Made by a program: the position numbers and the translations under genes
In this document: in pieces, positions 6,004 through 11,750 of the stretch
Layout: the number at the start of each line of letters is the position of its first letter
Numbering within the stretch: the stretch's first letter is position 1
The notes under the pieces: model-generated
The model's database searches: none
Told to the model about the DNA's origin: nothing
What the model saw: the letters and a program-made list of their open reading frames with translations, nothing else
DNA from: Erysipelotrichaceae bacterium
Lineage (GTDB): Bacteria > Bacillota_I > Bacilli_A > Erysipelotrichales > Coprobacillaceae
Reading direction: 5' to 3'
Length of the DNA stretch: 11,750 nucleotides
Assembly (NCBI GenBank): GCA_021200395.1
Contig: JAJQGQ010000263.1
Coordinates: 1-11,750, forward strand

Positions 6004-7629
6004 TTAAACTCCTAATACATAAGATACATGATCATCTAAGAAAGATGAATCACCTGTTGTCAAATTAAGCTTTTTTAATTCAAATATAACACGTTGGCAT
6101 ATGCTTTCCATGATTACTTCTTTATTTTCAGATTCTACAAGCTGATCTAATGATTGTCTTAAATCATTTAAGATAACACAATCTTTTAAGCCATAATAAC
6201 TCCATTTATAATAAGGTTTATATTTTTTATTTAAAATATAAACAACTGAAATAGTGGCATCAATAAACGAGGATACACAGAGTTCTAATGCAACTTTATC
6301 ATTTCTTTTTAAGATACGTTGATAATTATATTGTCCACATTGTGACATCAAATGAAGATTATCAGCTAATTTTATTATTTGTATATGTTTTGGATAATAA
6401 GATAAATCTTCTCTTATTTTTGTAACAAGTCCATAGTTATCTATAAATATTTTTCCATTTGTACAATTAAGCAATGTCATTTCATCAATATTGAGCCAAT
6501 CATCATCATTTTGAGGACAGGTAAAGAAGTCATCAATACATTGTACGCCTACTCTACAAGTAGCTTGTGGCGTTGTATTTCTTTGATAACCCATAAAACT
6601 TTTTGGTAAATCATCATAAGCTTGTTGTAAATCGGTATATATTTCATCATAGATGTCACGAGGTAACCAAATACAAAAGCCAGGTCCAAAATCATGATCA
6701 TGGGATAATTCATCATCATAACCTAGACAATCTGATCCTTCACCACATAAGCCAATCGCCATATAAGGTAAATATTCTTTAAAGTTTTCTAACATTTTTA
6801 TACCATATTGTTGATAATATTGTTCACATAGTTGTAGACCTTTTATATATAATTGGCTTTCGACATTTTTCTTATTTTCTAAGACTATTTGATATTCTTT
6901 ATTATGACCATATAATTCATTGAGTTTTTCTAATATATCATCATAGAGTTGTAAAGATTGTTCATATTGATGATCTAAGCTATATTGATATGCTTTTAAT
7001 GATAAAGCTGCATAGTAATGCGTATCTAGATAATCTAATGATTCAAATAATAATAAAGATTGATTGAGATATTCTAAAGCTTGATCATTTTTATCTAATT
7101 GATAATACATTTGTGCTAAATTACTATAAGTAATCGCTATTTCTACTTCACTATGATGAATATCTTTCATAATAGATAAAGCTTTTGTTTCATAATCAAT
7201 AGCTTTATTCAACTCACCTAATTCCTCATATAATAATGATATATTATTATAAAATGAAGCTAAGCGCTCATCATGATCATCAAGTTTTTGATAAATAGTT
7301 TCTACTTTATGATAATAATCCAAGGCATCTAAATATCTTCCACCTGCTCTATATAAAGTAGCCATATTGAGATAACATGTACCTGCTTCTATCGTATTTT
7401 CCAAGCCATGAGATAAAAGTATTTTCTCTGATTGTGAAGCTATCATATAACCCAAATCAAATTGTGAAGTAACGCGATAATAACCCATCAATTCACTAAG
7501 CAATCCTAATACCAGGTCATCTCTGTTATCTTGCATAGCTTTATTTAATTGATTGAATAAATAAGCATATGCTTCATCTAATTGCTGATGTGCATAAAAA
7601 TAGTCTAATTGATCATATATTTCATTCAT
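6004..7629 (-). CDS. TPR repeat and DUF4037 nucleotidyltransferase-like protein
   Basis: The protein is 541 residues. Residues about 80-245 form several tetratricopeptide-like helical pairs (for example TCYLNMATLYRAGGRYLDAL, and AITYSNLAQMYYQLDKNDQA), a protein-interaction platform. From about 285 the DUF4037 region begins. GEGSDCLGYDDELSHDHDFG (296-315) has the GS-x(11)-DxD pattern of the Pol-beta nucleotidyltransferase superfamily: Gly298-Ser299, then Asp311 and Asp313 as likely metal ligands. A long helical C-terminus (about 405-535) resembles the substrate-binding half of kanamycin-nucleotidyltransferase-like enzymes. The acceptor is unknown. The start overlaps the pflA stop by eight bases and has no strong Shine-Dalgarno, so it probably depends on translational coupling. 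The DUF4125 gene follows after one base. Confidence 0.82.
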   Translation of the reverse strand: MNEIYDQLDYFYAHQQLDEAYAYLFNQLNKAMQDNRDDLVLGLLSELMGYYRVTSQFDLGYMIASQSEKILLSHGLENTIEAGTCYLNMATLYRAGGRYLDALDYYHKVETIYQKLDDHDERLASFYNNISLLYEELGELNKAIDYETKALSIMKDIHHSEVEIAITYSNLAQMYYQLDKNDQALEYLNQSLLLFESLDYLDTHYYAALSLKAYQYSLDHQYEQSLQLYDDILEKLNELYGHNKEYQIVLENKKNVESQLYIKGLQLCEQYYQQYGIKMLENFKEYLPYMAIGLCGEGSDCLGYDDELSHDHDFGPGFCIWLPRDIYDEIYTDLQQAYDDLPKSFMGYQRNTTPQATCRVGVQCIDDFFTCPQNDDDWLNIDEMTLLNCTNGKIFIDNYGLVTKIREDLSYYPKHIQIIKLADNLHLMSQCGQYNYQRILKRNDKVALELCVSSFIDATISVVYILNKKYKPYYKWSYYGLKDCVILNDLRQSLDQLVESENKEVIMESICQRVIFELKKLNLTTGDSSFLDDHVSYVLGV

Positions 7630-8371
7630 GTTTATGTAACGTATCTTTCATTCCTTTTAAAATAACATCTCGTGCTTTAATAGCATCTTCTTTGCTTAGT
7701 GGTTCTATATCTTTTAGTGGATAATCATAACCTAAATTATCATACTTCACCTTACCCATTGTATGATATGGTAAAACATCCAAGGCTTTAAGATTTTTTA
7801 AAGTTGCGATAAACTGTCCTAATTGATAAAGATACTTATCATTTTGCGTAATCGTTGGTACAACCACATGTCTTATCCATATTTCAATACCTTTATCATC
7901 AATATAATGGGCAAATTTTAATATCATATCATTTGGTTGGCTGGTTAATTTTATATGTTCTACAGGATCAATATGTTTGATATCGAGCATCACTAAATCT
8001 GTTACTTCAAGTAATCGATCCATTTTCTTTAAATAATCAGGATTTTCATTAAATGTAATACCTGAAGTATCTAGACATGTATGAATTCCTTGGTGATGAC
8101 ATTCCTCAAATAATTCAGTTAAAAAATCTATTTGCATTAAAGGTTCACCACCAGTACAAGTAATACCACCATTTTTATAAAATTCTTTCTTTGAATTAAA
8201 CATTTTCAATATATCATCCACACTCATAGTTTCTCCAACATGAGGTTGCCATGTATCAGGGTTGTGACAATAAAGACAGCGCATTGGACAACCTTGAAAA
8301 AATACTACAAATCTTATTCCTGGTCCATCAACTGTTCCACAGCTTTCCGTTGAATGAATATAACCTTCCAT
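7622..8371 (-). CDS. pflA: Pyruvate formate-lyase activating enzyme (radical SAM)
   Basis: The protein is 249 residues, close to E. coli PflA. It uses S-adenosylmethionine and a 4Fe-4S cluster to abstract hydrogen from the active-site glycine of PFL, installing the glycyl radical. The radical-SAM motif is CPMRCLYC with Cys28, Cys32 and Cys35. GGEP lies near residue 95, and the start HSTESCGTVDGPGIRFVVF is characteristic of PflA. AAAGGTGG (8379-8386) supports the ATG at 8371. It lies downstream of the split PFL genes after the EIIB gene and a terminator, so it may use partial readthrough or its own weak promoter. Here its substrate glycine is expected on the 80-residue protein at 8825-9067 rather than on the large PFL subunit. 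Confidence 0.96.
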   Translation of the reverse strand: MEGYIHSTESCGTVDGPGIRFVVFFQGCPMRCLYCHNPDTWQPHVGETMSVDDILKMFNSKKEFYKNGGITCTGGEPLMQIDFLTELFEECHHQGIHTCLDTSGITFNENPDYLKKMDRLLEVTDLVMLDIKHIDPVEHIKLTSQPNDMILKFAHYIDDKGIEIWIRHVVVPTITQNDKYLYQLGQFIATLKNLKALDVLPYHTMGKVKYDNLGYDYPLKDIEPLSKEDAIKARDVILKGMKDTLHKHE

Positions 8372-8401
8372 AAAAACACCACCTTTCTTTTATTTTATCA
8401 C

Positions 8402-8428
8402 AAAAAAGGAATCAATGAAATTGATTCC
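8402..8428 (-). terminator. Rho-independent terminator between the EIIB gene and pflA
   Basis: A 9-bp perfect stem, GGAATCAAT / ATTGATTCC (8428-8420 with 8416-8408), with a three-base loop is followed on the minus strand by six T. It ends the pfl-EIIB transcript or attenuates readthrough into pflA, which starts about 30 bases further on. Confidence 0.88.
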
Positions 8429-8453
8429 CTTTAAGACATAAGAATAATTTTTA

Positions 8454-8753
8454 TTATTTATTATATTCTTCCCAGATATCATTAAAAATCTTGATTGCAT
8501 TGAAGTTAACAAAATCTTCTTCATTAACAACTTTAACAATTTTATCAGGATAAGCAGCTGCAATTTTTTCATATGCACTTCTTAATTGTGGTTCAATTAA
8601 GATAACATCAGCTAAATCAGCAGAATATTCAACTGCGTGTTCTGATGCAGACCATACATTTAAATCTTTAGTTTTACGAGAACCTGCATCCTTTAATTTT
8701 GAAGCAAATAATGTAGAAGTAACTCCAGCAACACAACATAATAAGATTTTCAT
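8454..8753 (-). CDS. Stand-alone PTS EIIB subunit, lactose/cellobiose type
   Basis: The protein is 99 residues and matches the lactose/chitobiose EIIB family (ChbB-like, about 105 residues). It starts MKILLCCVAGVTSTLFASKL. Cys7 aligns with the phosphocysteine of the family's CSAGMSTSLL motif; Cys6 is an extra neighbour. ADVILIEPQLRSAYEKI (about 48-64) matches the second conserved block. EIIB normally passes phosphate from EIIA to a sugar in the EIIC channel, but no EIIA or EIIC is encoded in the window. GAGGAGG at 8762-8768 is a strong ribosome binding site. It lies between the glycyl-radical subunit and pflA and ends at a good terminator. The solo location suggests a regulatory or shared-subunit role, which is inference. 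Confidence 0.85.
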   Translation of the reverse strand: MKILLCCVAGVTSTLFASKLKDAGSRKTKDLNVWSASEHAVEYSADLADVILIEPQLRSAYEKIAAAYPDKIVKVVNEEDFVNFNAIKIFNDIWEEYNK

Positions 8754-8796
8754 TTATTCATCCTCCTCAATGGTGTTCTTATCATTTTACTTTGAA

Positions 8797-8819
8797 AGGA
8801 GACAATATAAATGTCTCCT
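8797..8819 (-). other. Intercistronic hairpin between the glycyl-radical subunit and EIIB genes
   Basis: An 8-bp perfect stem, AGGAGACA / TGTCTCCT, with a seven-base loop starts just past the stop of the 80-residue gene. Only three T follow on the minus strand, so it is a weak terminator at best. It could set a processed 3' end that stabilises the upstream pfl mRNA. Confidence 0.6.
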
Positions 8820-8824
8820 AAATT

Positions 8825-9067
8825 TTATAAAGATTCGTGGAATGTACGTGAAATAACATCATCTTGTTGTTCCTTTGTAAGTTTTACAAAGTTAACAGCA
8901 TATCCAGAAACACGAATTGTTAATTGAGGATATTTTTCAGGATGTTTTTGAGCATCTAATAAAGTATCTCTATTTAATACATTAACATTTAAATGATGTC
9001 CACCTTTTTCAGCGTAAGCATCTAACATACCAACTAAATTTTGTACTTGTTGTTCACTTGTAGCCAT
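8825..9067 (-). CDS. Separate glycyl-radical subunit of pyruvate formate-lyase (GrcA-like)
   Basis: This 80-residue protein corresponds to the last part of a normal PFL. HLNVNVLNRDTLLDAQKHPEK and then YPQLTIRVSGYAVNF match E. coli PflB almost residue for residue, ending LTKEQQDDVISRTFHESL. Gly55 is the radical glycine and lies 25 residues from the C-terminus, as Gly734 does in E. coli (26 from its end). It resembles GrcA/YfiD, the spare part that repairs oxygen-cleaved PFL, but here the large subunit has no such domain of its own. AAAGGAG just upstream is a strong ribosome binding site for the ATG at 9067. The gene begins 15 bases after the 68-residue gene. It is expected to dock into the large subunit and be activated by PflA. 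Confidence 0.92.
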   Translation of the reverse strand: MATSEQQVQNLVGMLDAYAEKGGHHLNVNVLNRDTLLDAQKHPEKYPQLTIRVSGYAVNFVKLTKEQQDDVISRTFHESL

Positions 9068-9082
9068 AATAATTCTCCTTTA

Positions 9083-9289
9083 CTAATATTCATCATCGTC
9101 ATCCATTGGTAAATTTGGAATCTTACAAGCAGTATCACCACTATCACAATCCATCTTTGACACAACAGTAACATCTTCCATTTCAATCTGAGCATCATCG
9201 TTCACTTTAACATTAATATGTCCAGAACCTGAACTCATATGACCATCCAACATTTTAACTAGCTCTTCAATTTCTTTTTGAGTAGCCAT
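9083..9289 (-). CDS. 68-residue paralogue of the glycyl-radical subunit start, lacking the radical motif
   Basis: This small protein lies between the two PFL pieces. Its first 30 residues, MATQKEIEELVKMLDGHM and then SSGSGHINVKVND, parallel the start of the 80-residue radical subunit (MATSEQQVQNLVGMLDAYA, then GGHHLNVNVLN) and the PFL segment LMDGYF...GGQHLNVNV. After that it diverges: there is no RVSGYA motif and no radical glycine, but two cysteines (48 and 55) and a very acidic tail, DDDDEY. A weak purine-rich site (AGAAAGAAG) precedes the ATG, 20 bases after the large-subunit stop. Its own start and stop and its conserved frame argue against debris. It may occupy the same docking site, protect the active site, or assist assembly; all of these are inference. 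I do not recognise a named family. Confidence 0.75.
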   Translation of the reverse strand: MATQKEIEELVKMLDGHMSSGSGHINVKVNDDAQIEMEDVTVVSKMDCDSGDTACKIPNLPMDDDDEY

Positions 9290-9309
9290 TGATAAACACT
9301 TCTTTCTAA

Positions 9310-11376
9310 TTAATTACCTTCTTTGATAGATTCAATATCTAAATCACCAGCAAATACAGCATCATCTTTACCTAAAGCATTAGGAATGATTGTGAATGTA
9401 TTAGAAATACCATCTTGAGCATCTTTAAATGGTAACTTAGCAACTGATGATAATGAAGAAATAGCACCATGAGTATCTCTACCATGCATTGGGTTAGCAC
9501 CTGGAGCAAATGGTTCTCCACCTTTTCTACCATCAGGAGTACTTCCTGTTGCTTTACCATAAACAACGTTAGAAGTAATTGTTAAGATAGAAGTTGTAGG
9601 AATAGAATCTCTATAAGTATGATGAGAACGAACCATATCCATAAATGTTTCAACTAACCATTGAGCGATTTCATCAGCACGATCATCATCGTTACCATAT
9701 TTAGGGAAATCTCCTTCTACTTCATAATCAACAACAATACCATCATCATCTCTAATACATTTAACTTTAGCATATTTAATAGCTGATAATGAGTCTGTTA
9801 CAACTGATAAACCAGCAATACCAGTAGCGAAATAACGTTTTACTTCTCTATCATGTAAAGCCATTTGAATTCTTTCATAAGCATATTTATCATGCATATA
9901 ATGGATGATATTTAAAGCATTAACATAAACACCTGCTAACCAAGCCATCATATCAGTATATTTTTCAATAACATCATCATAATCTAAGTAATCACCAACA
10001 ACTGGACGATATTTAGGCCCAACTTGTTTCTTAGATTTTTCATCAACACCACCATTGATAGCATATAATAAGCACTTAGCTAAGTTAGCACGAGCACCGA
10101 AGAATTGCATTTCTTTACCAACACGCATTGAAGATACACAACACGCAATCGCATAATCATCACCATGAGTAACACGCATTAAGTCATCATTTTCATATTG
10201 AATTGATGAAGTTTCAATAGAAGTCTTAGCACAGAATGCTTTAAAGTTATCTGGTAATCTTGTAGACCATAATACAGTCATATTTGGTTCTGGTGCAGTT
10301 CCTAAGTTAGATAATGTATGTAAATATCTAAATGAAGTCTTAGTAACCATATGACGTCCATCAACACCAACACCACCGATTGATTCAGTTACCCAAGTAG
10401 GGTCACCAGCGAAGATTGAGTTATATTCAGGAGTTCTGGCAAATTTAACTAATCTTAATTTCATGATAAAGTGATCAATAAATTCTTGAACTTCTTCTTC
10501 AGTATATTTACCACTAGCCAAATCTCTTTCAACATAAATATCAATAAATGTAGAAGTTCTACCCAATGACATTGCTGCCCCGTTTTGTTCTTTTACAGCG
10601 CCCAAATATCCAAAGTATAACCATTGAATAGCTTCTTTACAGTCTTTAGCAGGTTTAGAAATATCAAAACCATACTTAAATCCCATTTCTTTTAATTCAC
10701 CTAAAGCTCTAATTTGTTCAGATAATTCTTCTCTTAAACGAATAACACTAGAAGTCATTCTCTTTTGAGTTGTAGCCAATTGGTTTTTCTTATCTTCAAT
10801 CAATAAATCAACACCATATAAGGCAACTCTACGATAATCTCCAATAATACGTCCTCTACCATATCCATCAGGTAAACCAGTAATAATGTGAGAAGAACGA
10901 CAAGCTCTAATTTCTGGTGTATAAACATCAAATACACCTTGGTTATGAGTCTTTCTATATTCTCTAAAAATATAGGAAATTTCAGGATCTACCTTATAAC
11001 CATTAGTTTCACAAGCTTGTTCAGCAATACGAATACCACCAAAAGGTTGTAAGGATCTCTTGAAAGGTTTATCAGTTTGGAAACCAACAATCTTTTCTTT
11101 TGATCTATCTAAATAACCAGCATCATGAGAAGTTAATGTAGATACAATCTTTGTATCCATATCCAAAACACCACCAGCTTCTCTTTCCTGTCTTGTTAGA
11201 TCCATGACTTGATCCCATAAATCTTTTGTGTTTTGTGTAGGACCTGCCAAGAATGAATCATCTCCATCATAAGGAGTATAATTTAATTGAATAAAATCTC
11301 TTAAATTAACATCTTTATTCCATTTTCCTGCTTGGAATCCATCCCAGGCATCATTCCATTTTACTTTAAATGTCAT
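9310..11376 (-). CDS. pflB: Pyruvate formate-lyase (formate C-acetyltransferase) catalytic subunit without glycyl-radical domain
   Basis: PFL converts pyruvate and CoA to acetyl-CoA and formate. This 688-residue protein matches E. coli PflB (760 residues) from its N-terminus through GISNTFTIIPNALGKDD, then stops after DIESIKEGN. The active-site pair Cys412-Cys413 (YAIACCVSSM) is present, as are GDPTWVTES (Trp328) and FFGARANLAK (Arg429). The missing C-terminal 70 or so residues, including the radical glycine, are encoded separately at 8825-9067. The gene ends in a normal TAA, and both following genes have their own starts and ribosome binding sites, so this looks like a true gene split rather than a frameshift. 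AGGGGG at 11384-11389 precedes the ATG, and an extended -10 promoter lies upstream. Confidence 0.95.
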   Translation of the reverse strand: MTFKVKWNDAWDGFQAGKWNKDVNLRDFIQLNYTPYDGDDSFLAGPTQNTKDLWDQVMDLTRQEREAGGVLDMDTKIVSTLTSHDAGYLDRSKEKIVGFQTDKPFKRSLQPFGGIRIAEQACETNGYKVDPEISYIFREYRKTHNQGVFDVYTPEIRACRSSHIITGLPDGYGRGRIIGDYRRVALYGVDLLIEDKKNQLATTQKRMTSSVIRLREELSEQIRALGELKEMGFKYGFDISKPAKDCKEAIQWLYFGYLGAVKEQNGAAMSLGRTSTFIDIYVERDLASGKYTEEEVQEFIDHFIMKLRLVKFARTPEYNSIFAGDPTWVTESIGGVGVDGRHMVTKTSFRYLHTLSNLGTAPEPNMTVLWSTRLPDNFKAFCAKTSIETSSIQYENDDLMRVTHGDDYAIACCVSSMRVGKEMQFFGARANLAKCLLYAINGGVDEKSKKQVGPKYRPVVGDYLDYDDVIEKYTDMMAWLAGVYVNALNIIHYMHDKYAYERIQMALHDREVKRYFATGIAGLSVVTDSLSAIKYAKVKCIRDDDGIVVDYEVEGDFPKYGNDDDRADEIAQWLVETFMDMVRSHHTYRDSIPTTSILTITSNVVYGKATGSTPDGRKGGEPFAPGANPMHGRDTHGAISSLSSVAKLPFKDAQDGISNTFTIIPNALGKDDAVFAGDLDIESIKEGN

Positions 11377-11407
11377 CTTAAAACCCCCTGTTTAAATTTT
11401 CGTGTTA

Positions 11408-11436
11408 ATTATAACATTCTTAATAAATATTCACAA
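11408..11436 (-). promoter_or_regulatory. Promoter of the split pfl operon
   Basis: On the minus strand, TTGTGA (11436-11431), a 17-bp spacer and TATAAT (11413-11408) preceded by TG-T give a good extended -10 promoter, about 30 bases upstream of the pflB start. The -35 reads as one TTGTGA half-site of a Rex operator, but the opposite half is poorly matched, so redox control is only a suggestion. Confidence 0.65.
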
Positions 11437-11560
11437 TGGGAATAAACTAAATTTTCAAAAGAATTTAATCATAAAATTTATCCATTCCATTATGTTAATT
11501 TGACTATACCATGAATTATTATAAAAATCTAATTATATGCTTTATTGATTTTATAAAACA

Positions 11561-11590
11561 AAAAATACCATTTATAAAAATGGTATTTTT
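11561..11590. terminator. Bidirectional terminator-like hairpin upstream of the pfl operon
   Basis: A 13-bp perfect stem (11561-11573 with 11578-11590) and a four-base loop enclose ATACCATTT / AAATGGTAT, flanked by A5 and T5. It can act in both directions. On the minus strand six T, a G and four more T follow, so it would best stop a transcript entering from beyond the right edge. Confidence 0.75.
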
Positions 11591-11750
11591 CCTATCTGTA
11601 TTCTGTTACGGGAAAACGAATACTATTATAGATATTTGGGACACGCTAATAATATCACATTTTATATATAATTTTTTTCAAATTATGAAAATAGGCATTT
11701 TTTATATTTTAAAATTATCATTTTCTATAATTTTCCTATATTCTCATTTA

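Larger units (their letters stand above)
11390..11750. other. Gene-free AT-rich leader upstream of pflB
   Basis: No supportable coding region lies in these 361 bases on either strand. It contains the pflB promoter, the bidirectional hairpin at 11561-11590, and about 160 bases of AT-rich sequence beyond it. That last part could be the 3' flank of a gene beyond the window. I see no riboswitch, tRNA or repeat array. Confidence 0.6.

Noticed and set aside
9083..9312. The possibility that the three PFL pieces are one gene broken by sequencing errors
   Set aside because: Each piece has its own start codon, upstream ribosome binding site and stop. Both small proteins begin MAT, and the middle protein contains sequence with no counterpart in PFL.
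11414..11436. A full Rex operator overlapping the pflB -35
   Set aside because: Only one TTGTGA half is convincing; the opposite half matches the consensus poorly, so it is mentioned only within the promoter entry.
11580..11750. A plus-strand frame of 57 codons opening with ATG at 11580 and running off the right edge
   Set aside because: It has no Shine-Dalgarno, its ATG sits in the arm of a terminator-like hairpin, and its composition (long runs of F, I, Y and L from AT-rich DNA) and lack of any recognisable motif fit chance.
1..11750. CRISPR arrays, tRNA or rRNA genes, insertion sequences, prophage or defence islands
   Set aside because: I saw no regularly spaced direct repeats, cloverleaf sequence, transposase or integrase reading frame, or terminal inverted repeats in the window.

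Overview
The window is AT-rich, and every supportable gene lies on the minus strand, so transcription runs from high to low coordinates. Low GC, strong AGGAGG-type ribosome binding sites, tight gene packing, fermentative glycyl-radical metabolism, and DUF4037/DUF4125, PspC and MerR genes together suggest an anaerobic gut Firmicute. The class Erysipelotrichia (Coprobacillus/Catenibacterium-like) is my best guess. That placement is inference, since no rRNA or other marker gene is present.

Region A (11750 to about 8400) is the pyruvate formate-lyase locus. A gene-free leader carries a bidirectional terminator-like hairpin and an extended -10 promoter. It is followed by a PFL catalytic subunit that ends before the glycyl-radical domain. 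Next come a 68-residue protein that resembles the start of the missing domain but has no radical glycine, and an 80-residue protein carrying that domain with its RVSGYAVNF motif. A stand-alone PTS EIIB subunit closes the region, followed by a terminator. PFL is therefore encoded in separate pieces, each with its own start, ribosome binding site and stop. The radical-bearing piece is a small, replaceable protein.

Region B (8371 to 4299) begins with pflA, the radical-SAM activase for PFL. Tightly packed behind it are a TPR/DUF4037 nucleotidyltransferase-like protein, a DUF4125 protein, a ROK-family fructokinase broken by a -1 frameshift at a T-TTT-TTA heptamer, and a small PspC membrane protein. 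A perfect 22-bp palindrome with a T-tract ends the region.

Region C (4282 to 1373) holds a MerR regulator with an effector-binding domain, a terminator, and an Old-Yellow-Enzyme-type FMN/4Fe-4S/FAD oxidoreductase. The oxidoreductase promoter has the 19-bp spacer typical of MerR-activated promoters, and a Rex-like palindrome lies just upstream.

Region D (1367 to 1) is a second MerR unit. An AdhR/NmlR-like regulator sits behind a 19-bp-spacer promoter with its own dyad, and it overlaps a DUF362 protein gene. At the left edge the first ten codons of a MazF-like toxin appear, with the Shine-Dalgarno sequence buried in a long hairpin.

The main theme is anaerobic redox metabolism: PFL and its activase, a flavin/iron-sulfur reductase, and two thiol- or ligand-sensing MerR regulators.
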